Of a DNA stretch of 64,000 nt, positions 20,378 to 30,531 are shown piece by piece (within the stretch, counting starts at the first letter, position 1; each line of letters begins with the position of its first letter). The stretch comes from Gammaproteobacteria bacterium. Its GTDB lineage: Bacteria; Pseudomonadota; Gammaproteobacteria; UBA6429; Thiohalophilaceae. The stretch spans positions 28,937 through 92,936 of the forward strand of contig JAOULO010000008.1 in the NCBI GenBank assembly GCA_029881995.1, given 5' to 3'. Both the position numbers and the translations under genes were made by a program. Below the pieces are notes generated by a model. It searched no databases and was not told where the DNA came from. It worked only from the letters and a program-made list of their open reading frames with translations.

Positions 20378-20836
20378 ATGAACGTGGATATACAACGCCA
20401 GACGGAAACCGGCCCGCAACCCGACGACCCTGATATATGTAGTTGGGCCTCAGCGGCATATCTCGGCAGCGATGATGAGGCCGAGATCACGGTACGTATT
20501 GTCGATGAACACGAGAGTGCGACACTCAATGAGACCTATCGCCACAAGACTGGCCCAACCAATGTTCTGTCTTTTCCCTTTGAATCTCCCCCCGGTGTGG
20601 AGCTGCCACTACTGGGTGATCTCGTTATCTGTGCCCCCGTGGTTGATAAAGAGGCGAAACAACAGGGTAAGACCAGTCAGGCTCACTGGGCCCACATGGT
20701 GGTGCATGGCAGTTTACATTTACAGGGCTATGACCACATAGAGCCTGACCAGGCAGAACAAATGGAGGTGCTGGAGATCGATATTCTGGCGCGTCTCGGA
20801 TTTTCCAACCCATACGAGTCAACAACAGAACAATGA
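20378..20836 (+). CDS. ybeY: Endoribonuclease YbeY
   Basis: Single-strand-specific metallo-endoribonuclease needed for 16S rRNA 3'-end maturation and 70S quality control. The 152-residue protein carries the zinc motif HGSLHLQGYDH (three histidines) and the upstream TYRHKTGPTNVLSFPF signature. It begins 2 bases after phoH and its stop overlaps the corC start as ATGA, so it lies in a coupled operon. Confidence 0.95.
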   Translation: MNVDIQRQTETGPQPDDPDICSWASAAYLGSDDEAEITVRIVDEHESATLNETYRHKTGPTNVLSFPFESPPGVELPLLGDLVICAPVVDKEAKQQGKTSQAHWAHMVVHGSLHLQGYDHIEPDQAEQMEVLEIDILARLGFSNPYESTTEQ

Positions 20837-21735
20837 ACGAAGAGCGATCGAGTAGTCCGTCGAAAGACGGCAAGCAAAAAGGCTGGTTTGGCCGTTTAAA
20901 CCAGATACTGACCGGCGAACCACAGGACCGTGAGGAACTGCTGGGTGTGCTGCGTGATGCACAGCAGAATGAATTGCTGGACGGTGATGCCCTGTCCATG
21001 ATTGAAGGGGTCATGCAGGTTTCAGAGATGCAGGTCCGGGATATCATGATCCCTCGTTCTCAGATGGTGGTGGTGGAACTGGATTCCAGTCTTGAACAGT
21101 TTCTGCCGGTTGTGATTGCATCTGCCCATTCCCGTTTCCCGGTCGTGGGTGAAAGTCGTGATGAAGTCCTGGGCATATTGCTCGCAAAAGATCTCTTGCC
21201 CATGTTTGTTAATAATAATGGGGATGATGCCAGGCTCAATCTGCGTGAACTGCTGCGACCGGCAGTATTCATTCCTGAAAGTAAGCGTCTCAATGTGCTG
21301 CTGAAAGAATTTCGTGCCAACCGTAATCATATGGCCATCGTGGTGGATGAGTATGGTGGTGTGGCCGGACTGGTGACCATTGAAGATGTGCTGGAACAGA
21401 TTGTCGGTGAAATCGAAGATGAACATGATTTTGAAGACGACTTGTATATACTTACCCATAAGAATGGCCAACATATCGTTAAGGCCATCACACCCATTGA
21501 TGATTTCAATGAGCACTTTGGTACAGAGTTAAGCGATGAAGAGTTTGATACCATTGGTGGACTGGTCATGAATGCCTTTGGCCATTTACCAAAACGTGAA
21601 GAGACAATTGAACTGAATGGGTTTATGTTCAAGGTGATTCGTGCAGATAATCGGCGTGTGCATCTGATGCAGGTGACACGTATCGAAGAAGGTGCATCTG
21701 AAGACTTACAGGAACCCAGGGCCAATAGTGCTTAG
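20833..21735 (+). CDS. corC: CorC/HlyC family CBS-domain protein
   Basis: Cytoplasmic protein with two CBS domains (VRDIMIPRSQM onward; then MAIVVDEYGGVAGLVTIEDV) and a C-terminal transporter-associated CorC_HlyC domain. E. coli CorC is linked to magnesium and cobalt efflux, but the activity here is not proven by sequence. It is 300 residues with no membrane helices, so it is the short CorC form. It overlaps ybeY by 4 bases and the lnt start by 8. Confidence 0.93.
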   Translation: MNEERSSSPSKDGKQKGWFGRLNQILTGEPQDREELLGVLRDAQQNELLDGDALSMIEGVMQVSEMQVRDIMIPRSQMVVVELDSSLEQFLPVVIASAHSRFPVVGESRDEVLGILLAKDLLPMFVNNNGDDARLNLRELLRPAVFIPESKRLNVLLKEFRANRNHMAIVVDEYGGVAGLVTIEDVLEQIVGEIEDEHDFEDDLYILTHKNGQHIVKAITPIDDFNEHFGTELSDEEFDTIGGLVMNAFGHLPKREETIELNGFMFKVIRADNRRVHLMQVTRIEEGASEDLQEPRANSA

Positions 21736-23248
21736 GGAGAAAAAATCCTACATTATTGCCTTTGTCACCGGTGCAGCCTTACCTATGGCCTTTGCACCCC
21801 TGTCCTTATTTCCTTTAGCCCTTATTATACCGACCATCCTTTTCTGGCAGTGGCTTAACGCCACACCCAAAGAGGCAGCTCGCCAGGGTTTTGCCTTTGG
21901 GCTTGGTATGTTTGGGGTGGGTATCTCCTGGGTCTATGTGGCCATCCATGTATTTGGACACACACCGGCGGTAGTTGCCGCTCTGTTAACCCTGATTTTT
22001 GTTGCCTTCCTTGCCCTGTTTCCTGCGCTGCAGGCCTATTTCAGTGTTCGCCTGTTAAATAACTATAAGAACCACCCTCAATATTCTCTTATTGCCAGTT
22101 TGCTTATCCTGCCAACGGTCTGGGTGTTCTTTGAGTGGTTCCGGGGCTGGGTGCTGACGGGCTTTCCCTGGTTGAACCTGGCTTATAGTCATATCGATAC
22201 GCCATTGGCCGGGATGGCTTCCATTGTCGGTGTTTATGGGCTTGGCTGGATAAGTGTGCTGACCAGTGGGCTGTTGTTATATCTATTCATAGTACCGAAT
22301 CGGCGAGTCCATGCCGGTATCGGGATCGTCCTGTTGTGGGGAAGTGCTTATGCAGTTGGCAACATCGAATGGACCCGGCCCGTTGATAAGCCTATCTCGG
22401 TTAGTATTGTACAGGGCAATATACCGCAGATTACCAAATGGGATCCCAGGCAGATCCAGGTGCGTCTGGATGCCTATGCCAAACTGACCCGACAACACTG
22501 GGGCAGTGATCTGATCTTCTGGCCGGAAAATTCGATATCTGTTTTTTACCACGATATCGAACATCACTATTTCAAGCCATTGATTGCAGAGGCGAAAAAA
22601 CATAACTCGGATTTGGTGATCGGTATTCCCTATATGAACCTCAAGACAGGCAAGTATTACAGCAGTCTGGTGTCGCTAGGTAAAACTCCCACTGTCTACA
22701 ATAAGCGACATCTGGTTCCATTTGGTGAGTTTGTCCCCCTCGAGTTTCTGATCCGTGGAATGGTGGAGTTTTTTGATCTGCCCATGTCCAGTTTTAGCCG
22801 TGGCGAACGACACCAGCCAATATTACAGGCCGCGGGTCAGAAACTGGCGCCCTCTATCTGTTATGAAGATGCCTTTGGTGAAGAGGTGATTGATTTTCTA
22901 CCAGAGGCAACCTTACTCATCAACGGCAGTAATAATGCCTGGTACGGTGATTCCCTGGCGGCCCACCAGCATTTACAGGTTTCAAGGATGCGGAGTGTTG
23001 AAACCGGTCGCATGTTAATGCGAGCGACCACCAATGGCATTTCGGCCCTGGTGGATCACAGGGGCAAAATCCTTAAACGCTCCCCCCAGTTTGAAACCTA
23101 TGTATTAAAAGGGGAGGTCCAGCCACGCACAGGTGCAACACCTTATGTCAGGCTCGGCAATTATCCGGTGGTCATCTTGATGCTAGTGATTCTCGGTGGG
23201 CTATGGTGGCAGGGGCGACGTCTTACACAGGGTATGACTGAATCGTAA
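21728..23248 (+). CDS. lnt: Apolipoprotein N-acyltransferase
   Basis: Inner-membrane enzyme that adds the third acyl chain to lipoproteins, needed for Lol sorting. Several N-terminal membrane helices precede a nitrilase-like periplasmic domain. The Glu-Lys-Cys triad is visible in FWPENSIS, YNKRHLVPFGEF and APSICYEDAFGEE; a final membrane helix follows. A GTG at 21692 would extend it, but the GTG at 21728, with AGGG six bases upstream, gives the expected short cytoplasmic leader and a 506-residue protein. It overlaps corC by 8 bases. The window encodes several of its likely substrates (LptE, LpoA and the 5.4-kb lipoprotein). Confidence 0.94.
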   Translation: MLREKKSYIIAFVTGAALPMAFAPLSLFPLALIIPTILFWQWLNATPKEAARQGFAFGLGMFGVGISWVYVAIHVFGHTPAVVAALLTLIFVAFLALFPALQAYFSVRLLNNYKNHPQYSLIASLLILPTVWVFFEWFRGWVLTGFPWLNLAYSHIDTPLAGMASIVGVYGLGWISVLTSGLLLYLFIVPNRRVHAGIGIVLLWGSAYAVGNIEWTRPVDKPISVSIVQGNIPQITKWDPRQIQVRLDAYAKLTRQHWGSDLIFWPENSISVFYHDIEHHYFKPLIAEAKKHNSDLVIGIPYMNLKTGKYYSSLVSLGKTPTVYNKRHLVPFGEFVPLEFLIRGMVEFFDLPMSSFSRGERHQPILQAAGQKLAPSICYEDAFGEEVIDFLPEATLLINGSNNAWYGDSLAAHQHLQVSRMRSVETGRMLMRATTNGISALVDHRGKILKRSPQFETYVLKGEVQPRTGATPYVRLGNYPVVILMLVILGGLWWQGRRLTQGMTES

Positions 23249-23301
23249 CTCGCTACAAGGATCCGGTCCCTGGCTCCTCGCTGCTGTTATCAGGATGGAA
23301 T

Positions 23302-23823
23302 TCAGCCTTTCCCAAAGTCTTTTTTAAACACCGTGCCGTGACATTTCGGGCAGGGTGGGATGTGACCGGTCTTCTCGAAGTGCAATAGTTCGCCACATTC
23401 GATACAGCGCAGGATGCCTATGGTGGTGATCTCACCGGTATGCCACTCACCCACCTTGCGGGCGCGCTCGGCAATCTTTTCCAGCTCGATGCGAGTGTTG
23501 TCGGCCAGTCCGGCAAACATTTCAGCCAGACGCACTTCGGCATATTCCAGATCGAATTTAATCCAGTCCTTGAGCTGTTTACCATTCTCACTCAGGAACT
23601 CGCCGGCCTCCTGCAGATCGCGTTTGACATAGTCGCTGACCTTGTCGGCTTCTTCCTTGGTGAGTTCACCCAGTTCGGAGGCTTTTTGTTTTGCCACCTC
23701 CAGCCCTTCTTTGAGAGTGGGCAGGGCCTTTTCCTCCGCATCATGCCAGACGTCTTTTAGCTGGGAGAGCATAGTGTCATAGGCCTCGACCAGTTTTTCT
23801 TTGGTTTTGTCCTTATCAATCAT
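23302..23823 (-). CDS. YbeL-like zinc-ribbon protein (DUF1451)
   Basis: 173-residue soluble protein. A highly charged helical region (about 1-120, repeated Glu/Lys/Ala pattern suggesting coiled coil) is followed by a zinc ribbon with CIECGELLHF and CPKCHG cysteine pairs. It resembles E. coli YbeL, including the HTGEITTIG lead-in to the ribbon. ybeL also neighbours leuS in E. coli, which supports the call. Function is unknown. It has a strong GGAGGT-type ribosome binding site and is divergent from leuS. Confidence 0.85.
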   Translation of the reverse strand: MIDKDKTKEKLVEAYDTMLSQLKDVWHDAEEKALPTLKEGLEVAKQKASELGELTKEEADKVSDYVKRDLQEAGEFLSENGKQLKDWIKFDLEYAEVRLAEMFAGLADNTRIELEKIAERARKVGEWHTGEITTIGILRCIECGELLHFEKTGHIPPCPKCHGTVFKKDFGKG

Positions 23824-23996
23824 GATGACCTCCTTAAATAATGCGGTTTCTGTTACTAAAAAGCCTAGGCCAGCTAGCCGGATCTCGCCATGTGCTGGAT
23901 CAAACGAGTTTGTGATATTGTGGGGGGATGCGGGCTAATGTATCCTAGCGGCCCTGATTTAAATCCTTGTTTCCAAGCCAAAAACAGAACGAATCC

Positions 23997-26453
23997 ATGA
24001 GCCAGTCGTACGATCCCAAGCAAGTCGAAACCCAAGCCCAGCAATACTGGGAAAAGAATGATTCCTTTAAGGTCAGCGAAGACCCGAACAAGGAAAAATA
24101 CTATTGTCTGTCCATGTTTCCCTATCCCAGTGGACGCCTGCACATGGGCCATGTCCGCAACTACACCATTGGGGATGTAATCAGTCGCTACCAGCGTATG
24201 CTGGGCAAGAATGTCCTGCAACCCATGGGCTGGGACGCCTTCGGCCTGCCCGCAGAAAACGCGGCCATCAAGAACAATGTACCACCGGCCAAATGGACCC
24301 GAGAAAATGTCGATTACATGCGTAGTCAGCTAAAACGTCTGGGCCTGGCCTATGACTGGGATCGTGAACTGGCGACCTGTGATCCGGATTACTACAGATG
24401 GGAACAGTGGTTGTTCACCCGTCTGTTCAAAAAGGGACTGGTCTATAAAAAAACCTCGCCCGTTAACTGGTGCCCCAATGATCTGACGGTGCTGGCCAAT
24501 GAGCAGGTGATCGAAGGCAAGTGCTGGCGTTGTGATACCAATGTCGAAAGAAAAGATATTCCCCAGTGGTTTATGAAAATCACTGACTATGCCGACGAGT
24601 TGCTGGCCGAGCTGGATAAGCTGCCTGGCTGGCCGGACCAGGTGCGCACCATGCAGCGTAACTGGATCGGTAAGTCGCAGGGTGTGGAAGTGGTGTTTGG
24701 TATTGAAGACCATAAGGACAAGTTAAAAGTCTTTACCACTCGCCCGGATACCTTGATGGGTGTGACTTATGTGGCCGTGGCAGCGGAACACCCATTGGCT
24801 ACCGAAGTCGGCCAGCAACATCCGAATGTACTGGCCTTTATAAAAGAGTGTGAACAGACCGGCACTGCTGAAGCAACCATCGAGACCATGGAGAAGAAGG
24901 GTATCGATACAGGCTTAAAAGCGATTCACCCCATCACCGGTGACCGTGTCCCCGTATTTATCGCCAACTTTGTATTAATGGGTTATGGCGAAGGGGCCGT
25001 CATGGCCGTCCCGGCCCATGATCAACGTGACTGGGAATTTGCCACCAAGTATGGCCTGCCCATCAAACAGGTGATTGCACCAAAAGATAAATCTGACATT
25101 GATTTAAACAAAGAGGCCTTTACTGAAAAAGGTGTGCTGGTTGATTCGGGTGACTTCACTAATTTAACTTCACAACAGGCCTTTGACAAAATAGCCGAAC
25201 ATCTGAAGAAAAAATCCCAGGGTGATAAGCGCACAACCTATCGTTTACGTGACTGGGGTGTTTCTCGTCAGCGTTACTGGGGTGCACCGATTCCTATCAT
25301 CAACTGTAAGAAGTGTGGTGAAGTGCCAGTGGCAGATAAAGACCTGCCGGTGAGATTACCCGAGGATGTGAAATTTGATGGTGTGGGTTCCCCCATCAAG
25401 AAAATGCCTGAGTTTTATAATACCCATTGTCCAAAGTGTGGTGGCAAGGCAGAACGTGAGACAGATACCTTTGATACCTTCATGGAATCTTCCTGGTATT
25501 ACGCCCGTTATGCTTCTTCAAAGAATGACAAGGGGATGCTGGATGAAAGGGCCAATTACTGGTTACCCGTTGATCAGTATGTTGGTGGTATCGAACATGC
25601 CATCCTGCACCTGTTATATGCTCGCTTCTATAACAAGCTGATGAGAGACGTTGGTTTAATCAAACATGATGAGCCTTTTACCAATCTGTTAACCCAGGGC
25701 ATGGTGTTAAAAGACGGGGCCAAGATGTCCAAGTCCAAGGGCAACACAGTTGACCCACAGTCCCTGATCGAACAATACGGTGCAGATACTTCACGCCTGT
25801 TTATGATGTTTGCTTCTCCACCAGAACAAAGCCTGGAATGGTCTGATTCCGGCGTGGAAGGATCCTATCGCTTTTTGAAAAAGGTCTGGTTCTTTGCAGA
25901 AGGTCAGGCAGAACACATTCAGCATGGGCAGAGTGAAAATACGGACTGGAGTCAGGCCGATGAGAAACTCAAGGCCTCAAGGCGTGAACTGCATGAACAT
26001 TTAAAACAGGCATTGGTGGATTTCGATAAGTTCCAGTTTAATACGGTGGTCGCGGCCTGTATGAAAATCATGAATACCCTGTCTGATGTCCCGCAAGTCA
26101 ATGGACATGCCACACTGTTAAACGAGGGCTTCAGCATCCTGGTAAGACTGTTGTCGCCCATTGCGCCTCATATTTGCCATGCCCTATGGACAAAAATGGG
26201 CTATGGTGATGATGTACTGAATGCCAAATGGCCTGTGGTTGATGAATCGGCCCTGGTGCGCGACAGCATCGAGGTGGTTGTGCAGGTCAATGGTAAATTA
26301 CGTGGTCGGGTTGCGGTGCCTGCCAGTGCCTCAAGGGAAGAGATCGAAAAAGTGGCCCTGGCCGATGAAAATGTGCAGCGCTTTACCGATGGCAAGGCGA
26401 TTGTCAAAGTGATTGTCGTGCCTGGCAAACTGGTCAATATTGTTGTGAAATAG
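23997..26453 (+). CDS. leuS: Leucyl-tRNA synthetase
   Basis: Class Ia synthetase that charges tRNA-Leu and edits misacylated products. It has the HIGH-equivalent [12 protein letters not shown], a zinc region ([18 protein letters not shown]), the CP1 editing domain, and KMSKS inside [14 protein letters not shown]. An in-frame start at 23967 adds ten residues, but the ATG at 23997 gives the family N-terminus [11 protein letters not shown] and 818 residues. The gene leads into lptE after 5 bases, as in E. coli. Confidence 0.97.
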   Translation: MSQSYDPKQVETQAQQYWEKNDSFKVSEDPNKEKYYCLSMFPYPSGRLHMGHVRNYTIGDVISRYQRMLGKNVLQPMGWDAFGLPAENAAIKNNVPPAKWTRENVDYMRSQLKRLGLAYDWDRELATCDPDYYRWEQWLFTRLFKKGLVYKKTSPVNWCPNDLTVLANEQVIEGKCWRCDTNVERKDIPQWFMKITDYADELLAELDKLPGWPDQVRTMQRNWIGKSQGVEVVFGIEDHKDKLKVFTTRPDTLMGVTYVAVAAEHPLATEVGQQHPNVLAFIKECEQTGTAEATIETMEKKGIDTGLKAIHPITGDRVPVFIANFVLMGYGEGAVMAVPAHDQRDWEFATKYGLPIKQVIAPKDKSDIDLNKEAFTEKGVLVDSGDFTNLTSQQAFDKIAEHLKKKSQGDKRTTYRLRDWGVSRQRYWGAPIPIINCKKCGEVPVADKDLPVRLPEDVKFDGVGSPIKKMPEFYNTHCPKCGGKAERETDTFDTFMESSWYYARYASSKNDKGMLDERANYWLPVDQYVGGIEHAILHLLYARFYNKLMRDVGLIKHDEPFTNLLTQGMVLKDGAKMSKSKGNTVDPQSLIEQYGADTSRLFMMFASPPEQSLEWSDSGVEGSYRFLKKVWFFAEGQAEHIQHGQSENTDWSQADEKLKASRRELHEHLKQALVDFDKFQFNTVVAACMKIMNTLSDVPQVNGHATLLNEGFSILVRLLSPIAPHICHALWTKMGYGDDVLNAKWPVVDESALVRDSIEVVVQVNGKLRGRVAVPASASREEIEKVALADENVQRFTDGKAIVKVIVVPGKLVNIVVK

Positions 26454-26458
26454 GTTTG

Positions 26459-27046
26459 ATGATTAAGCACACAACTCAGGTTAAGACAAACAAACAGTCA
26501 GTCACATACTGGCTGCTGGGTTTGTTATTGCTGATGTTATTACTTCAATCAACGGCCTGCGGTTGGCGTTTACGCGGCAGTATTAGTTTTCCCCCAAGCA
26601 TTCAAACGCTGTATCTCCAGGGTGTGGCCCGTTACAGTGAACTGGGTGTTGCTATCCATTCGGCCTTTGATGGCACCAATAGTACTCTGGTCGGTCAGGC
26701 AGGTGGTGCTGTTGCTGTTCTGCACATTCTCTCCAACAGGGCAGATAAGCGTGTCCTGTCAACGGACGGCAGTGGCCGCGCCAGTGAATATGAGATTGCT
26801 TACTTTTTTGAATTTAAGATCACCGACAAGGCCGGTAATGAGCTGGTCAGACAGCAGAGGGTGAGCGCCAAACGGGAATATCGGTTTGACCCTTCCAATG
26901 TATTAGCCACTGACAGTGAAGTGACACGTTTACAAAAAGAAATGATTCGGGTGAGTGTGCAGAATATGATGCGCCGAATCGACGCATCTTTAAGAAGCCA
27001 ATCAGCAGGAAAACTACCATCAAAAAGTGGCAATTCGACAAAGTAG
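26459..27046 (+). CDS. lptE: LPS-assembly lipoprotein LptE
   Basis: Outer-membrane lipoprotein that plugs and assembles the LptD lipopolysaccharide translocon. It has a long hydrophobic signal, a lipobox ending STAC, then CGWRLRG, the characteristic LptE start of the mature protein. A TTG sits just upstream, but the ATG at 26459 is the natural start, giving 195 residues. In E. coli holA follows lptE. Here the next reading frame, overlapping the lptE 3' end, encodes a CmoA-like methyltransferase instead. Confidence 0.92.
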   Translation: MIKHTTQVKTNKQSVTYWLLGLLLLMLLLQSTACGWRLRGSISFPPSIQTLYLQGVARYSELGVAIHSAFDGTNSTLVGQAGGAVAVLHILSNRADKRVLSTDGSGRASEYEIAYFFEFKITDKAGNELVRQQRVSAKREYRFDPSNVLATDSEVTRLQKEMIRVSVQNMMRRIDASLRSQSAGKLPSKSGNSTK

Positions 27047-27645
27047 CGGCGGAGAATTTTGCTGCCATTGCCCGGCGGGAAATTCCTGACTATGAGCGTG
27101 TCATCGATCTCACCATTCAGATCATAAAACGCCTCGAACTTTCTAATCCAAAAATTATCGATGTAGGTAGTGCTATTGGTACCACCCTGCAAGCATTACA
27201 TAATTCTGGTTTCACAAATCTTTACGGTGTGGACAGTTCAAGTGAGATGTTGTCGCGTTCTTTCGATAAGGCAACTTTAATTGAGTCAAATCACTTTCCT
27301 GTTGAACAGGCGCCCTTTGATATTGTAATTGCCAACTGGGTATTACATTTTATTAAAGAACGTGAAGCCTATCTCGCCGATATCAAACGATCGCTTGGAC
27401 CTGAAGGTGCCTTGATTCTCACAGAAAAGGTCACAGCCAGCCCGCTGGCCAATGAACTCTATCATGACTTCAAACGAAAAAATGGTATGAACGAACAACA
27501 GATAGAGGAAAAGAAACAGCGCCTGGAAGGGGTGTTAATCACTCAGCCTGTTGAATGGTATCTTGATAAATTAAATTCAATTGGATTTAAGCGTGTTGAG
27601 ATACTGAATGTGAATACGGTGTTTGTAACATTTCTAGCTTGTTAG
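27019..27645 (+). CDS. CmoA-like SAM-dependent methyltransferase, probable non-canonical start
   Basis: The frame encodes a complete class I SAM-binding fold: motif I IIDVGSAIGTTL, then YGVDSSSEML, then FDIVIANWVLHFI and GPEGALILTEK. The C-terminal half (HDFKRKNG, then an IEEKKQRLEGVLIT segment) resembles E. coli CmoA, the carboxy-SAM synthase. The frame is open from 26920, but contains no ATG, GTG, TTG or CTG before the SAM motif; the GTG at 27229 would cut motif I away. An ATC at 27019, eight bases after AGGA, would give a natural N-terminus KKWQFDKVAAENF and 208 residues. A recent frameshift or start-codon mutation is the alternative. By recalled alignment, the CmoA Arg199 position is Lys here, so true carboxy-SAM synthesis is doubtful. 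Confidence 0.62.
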   Translation: MKKWQFDKVAAENFAAIARREIPDYERVIDLTIQIIKRLELSNPKIIDVGSAIGTTLQALHNSGFTNLYGVDSSSEMLSRSFDKATLIESNHFPVEQAPFDIVIANWVLHFIKEREAYLADIKRSLGPEGALILTEKVTASPLANELYHDFKRKNGMNEQQIEEKKQRLEGVLITQPVEWYLDKLNSIGFKRVEILNVNTVFVTFLAC

Positions 27646-27653
27646 GATTTTGT

Positions 27654-29213
27654 CTAGAAGAAGGTGAGATCTTCTTCGTCAGGATTGTCCCCATGTTTCG
27701 GATTATCCTGATTTCCTTCATTAGTACCGATATTATTTGCACCATCGGCATAACTGTTACGTCTTTCATTAACCAGCCGATTAATGATTCTAATAATCTC
27801 GCCACTACCCACCTCAGCTACATTAAAGTAGCCAATGATTTTATCTTGTAGGTCTTTATGTGTTATCCAGTCCTGTTCAATACTCTCAAGGGCCTGGTGA
27901 ACATTATCATGAACCATTTTGTGGGAAGGTTCCAGCTCGATATAAGATGGCATTTCTTTAAATAACTTATAACCGTTGCCTGAATCATACCATTTGCCAA
28001 GACGACAATTATGGTGATCCACCGCTACGGCCCTTGCTTCATCTGAGTCTGCACCGACTTCGAGACAGCGATAGGCATTTTGTTTATAAATGATGTGATC
28101 CATTTTAACGAGTGAGGCAAAACTCATATCCAGGGCAAAGGTCATGTTTTCATAGGCCTTACGTGCTGAGGCTGCAAATTCGGTGAAATTATCTTCAAAA
28201 CTGGTAATCGTATCATTGGATTCATGGACCAGTTTTTTCATGTCCTCTGAATCCACCATCATACGTTCCGCTTCCTGTTTAAAGGCCTGTATCGCGGGTG
28301 TGATTTCCTGAGTGACTTCTTTGGTGTGATTTGCCAGGGCCCTGACCTCATCGGCCACTACGGCAAAGCCACGGCCATGTTCACCGGCCCGGGCTGCTTC
28401 GATAGCCGCATTCAGGGCCAGCAGATTGGTTTGCTCGGTAATTTCGACAATGTCCTTGATGGCCTTGGTTACCCGAATACTGTGCTCATTGAGTTGATGA
28501 AAAGCCTCATCCATGTGATTAACCATCTCAACGATCTGGTTGAGATCATGTAATACATGCCCGATGGACTGTTTGCTCTCGGTGGCCTTTTCAGCAGTAT
28601 TACCTGATATTTTCTGAACCACTTCCATTTCGTGATTTACATTGGCCAGATCTTCCTGGTTTTCCTTCAGATTTTTAATCAGGTTGGACGCGTTTAATTG
28701 ATGAAGCGAACCCAGAACGGAATTCTTGCTACTATTGATCTGTACCTCAATAATGGCATCATGAGAACGTGCAACTTCAGACATGGTTGAAACAAAACCA
28801 CCGTGTAGACCCATTGAGACGGGTTTGCGAAAGGTTTTTCCCTGGGTAACATAATTAACACTGGTGTTAACCTCGCGAAAAAAGGTTTCTAACTGGTCCA
28901 GAAGATCATTTACATCCCAGGCGATCTGGCCAATCTTATCATCTCGGTTAATGTTCGTAATGCGGTTACTAAAATGTCCGGACGTGGCAGCCTGGGTAAC
29001 ATAATGGATTTTATCCAGGCAATCATCCGCGGTTTTTGTGCATGCCAATACATGTAGGGCGTACAGGGTTAGTAAAATACCAAGAACACCCAGCGCCATA
29101 AGGACAAAATCAAGCTGGTATTTAAAATAGATCCATGCCCCTGTGGCGACAAGCAACAGGGTATAGAGTAAAAAGATTCGGCTAACCCTGGAGAGCAATG
29201 ATGAGTTCTTCAT
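27654..29213 (-). CDS. Chemoreceptor with C-terminal zinc-binding CZB domain
   Basis: 519-residue signalling protein. Two closely spaced membrane helices (about 11-30 and 36-57) leave almost no periplasmic domain. A HAMP-like/coiled-coil linker, an MCP signalling domain with [21 protein letters not shown], and a CZB domain (about 375-460) follow, the last with [10 protein letters not shown] and [10 protein letters not shown] as likely zinc ligands. CZB domains sense zinc or hypochlorite-type oxidation in studied proteins. The tail ends EEDLTFF. Its ATG has AAAGGAG upstream and lies inside the last 32 bases of the PAS gene, so the two are translationally coupled and likely form one receptor. 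Confidence 0.9.
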   Translation of the reverse strand: MKNSSLLSRVSRIFLLYTLLLVATGAWIYFKYQLDFVLMALGVLGILLTLYALHVLACTKTADDCLDKIHYVTQAATSGHFSNRITNINRDDKIGQIAWDVNDLLDQLETFFREVNTSVNYVTQGKTFRKPVSMGLHGGFVSTMSEVARSHDAIIEVQINSSKNSVLGSLHQLNASNLIKNLKENQEDLANVNHEMEVVQKISGNTAEKATESKQSIGHVLHDLNQIVEMVNHMDEAFHQLNEHSIRVTKAIKDIVEITEQTNLLALNAAIEAARAGEHGRGFAVVADEVRALANHTKEVTQEITPAIQAFKQEAERMMVDSEDMKKLVHESNDTITSFEDNFTEFAASARKAYENMTFALDMSFASLVKMDHIIYKQNAYRCLEVGADSDEARAVAVDHHNCRLGKWYDSGNGYKLFKEMPSYIELEPSHKMVHDNVHQALESIEQDWITHKDLQDKIIGYFNVAEVGSGEIIRIINRLVNERRNSYADGANNIGTNEGNQDNPKHGDNPDEEDLTFF

Positions 29214-29709
29214 AACTCACTCCTTTCTCAGCCAGGAAATTCAACAGTAATTGAGTTGACGCATCAATGGCATCTTTGGCCCCGGCCTGTTTTTCTGCAT
29301 CCAGCATCTGGGCATACAGCCCACTGACGGCAGCAAGCGCTTCCGGGTTGGGTTTGCGACGTACCGAAAAATAACCAATGATATTTTCCTTCTCATCATA
29401 ATCAGGAGTGACATTGGCAAAGACCCAGTAGAAAGATCCGTCCTTCGCCATGTTCTTTACGAAGGCAAATATTTCCTTGCCCTGAGAAATGGTATCCCAT
29501 AGTAGTTTGAAGACCGCACGGGGCATGTCCGGGTGGCGAATAATATTGTGCTGCGCACCCAGCAGTTCTTTCTCAGAGTAGCCAGAAAACTCAATAAAAA
29601 TCTGGTTACCATAGGTAATCCGGCCCTTGGTATCGGTCTTGGAGACGATAAAATCGTTCTCACGCATGACTTTTTCCCGGTCTGTCGGTGTTATTTGTTT
29701 ATTTTTCAT
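29182..29709 (-). CDS. Stand-alone Aer-type PAS domain protein
   Basis: Soluble protein of about 175 residues dominated by one PAS domain of the Aer type ([50 protein letters not shown]). In Aer this domain binds FAD and reports redox or oxygen state; FAD binding here is inferred. An upstream start at 29760 would add 17 residues; the ATG at 29709 ([10 protein letters not shown]) is preferred. The 3' end overlaps the CZB chemoreceptor start by 32 bases. The pair looks like an Aer receptor split into sensor and transducer. Confidence 0.85.
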   Translation of the reverse strand: MKNKQITPTDREKVMRENDFIVSKTDTKGRITYGNQIFIEFSGYSEKELLGAQHNIIRHPDMPRAVFKLLWDTISQGKEIFAFVKNMAKDGSFYWVFANVTPDYDEKENIIGYFSVRRKPNPEALAAVSGLYAQMLDAEKQAGAKDAIDASTQLLLNFLAEKGVSYEELIIALQG

Positions 29710-29839
29710 CAGAACGGCGTTGTTTTTTGCATCCCTAAAACAGCTGAATTGACTCCACATAATTTAATCGGACTCACAGATAAAATCTTGAGTATAACTA
29801 GGGTTTTTAGTGGGGATTAAACCAGTAATTTACTTGGTT

Positions 29840-30508
29840 TTATCTACTAAGGGGTGAGATGAGCGCCTGACTATCATGGCGGGGGTTATTGACCTCGGTA
29901 CTGACCGGGTACATTTGCATAGAGGTATGTTCAGCAGGCAACAGAAGGGAGTCTAATGGTGATGTGTCCTGATTTTCCGGGGCCAGCCAGGTTTGAAAAT
30001 CATCTTTATCAATTATAACTGGCATACGCTCGTGAATATCGGCAATCAGATGGTTAGCGACCGTTGTAATAATGGTAAACGAATTAATGGTTTGATCACC
30101 TTCCCAATATTCCCATAGTCCAGCAAAGGCAAACAGGCCTTTATCCTTCATGCCGATGTAATAGGGTTGCTTACCGTGAGCCGTCGCATGCCATTCATAA
30201 AAACCGGTGGAGGGGATCAGACAGCGGCGTTTATTATAAGCATCACGAAAGGCTGGTTTTTCATTCAGGGTCTCGGCCTTGGCATTGATCATTTTATATT
30301 TAGATGTGGTGGTCTTTGCCCAATGTGGGATCAGACCCCAGTGCATGAGAGTGCAGGCACGACCGTTATCGGGTAGTTGCCAGATGACGGGGACGTGACT
30401 GTTGGGGGGAATGTTCCAGGAGGGTTTGAAGTCAGGGGCAGGGGTGTCGAGTTCGAAATAGAAGTCGATGAGGTTGGGGGTCGTGTCTAGGATGAATCTG
30501 CCGCACAT
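29840..30508 (-). CDS. SRAP-domain protein (YedK/HMCES family)
   Basis: 222-residue SOS-response-associated peptidase family protein. YedK and HMCES covalently cross-link to abasic sites in single-stranded DNA through Cys2, shielding them. The essential residues are present: Cys2 (MCGRF), Asn75 (NAKAET), Glu105 (STGFYEW) and His159 (DIHERMPV). Met1 removal to expose Cys2 is expected. No LexA box was recognised upstream. An inverted-repeat copy begins 24 bases beyond its start. Confidence 0.94.
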   Translation of the reverse strand: MCGRFILDTTPNLIDFYFELDTPAPDFKPSWNIPPNSHVPVIWQLPDNGRACTLMHWGLIPHWAKTTTSKYKMINAKAETLNEKPAFRDAYNKRRCLIPSTGFYEWHATAHGKQPYYIGMKDKGLFAFAGLWEYWEGDQTINSFTIITTVANHLIADIHERMPVIIDKDDFQTWLAPENQDTSPLDSLLLPAEHTSMQMYPVSTEVNNPRHDSQALISPLSR

Positions 30509-30531
30509 GATGGGGATAGTTTATAGGTTTA

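Noticed and set aside
21022..21516. 164-codon minus-strand ORF opposite corC
   Set aside because: It lies entirely antisense to a well-conserved CBS-domain gene and resembles no known protein.
27229..27645. Methyltransferase taken as starting at the GTG at 27229 (138 residues)
   Set aside because: This start removes the SAM-binding motif I, which is encoded immediately upstream in the same open frame.
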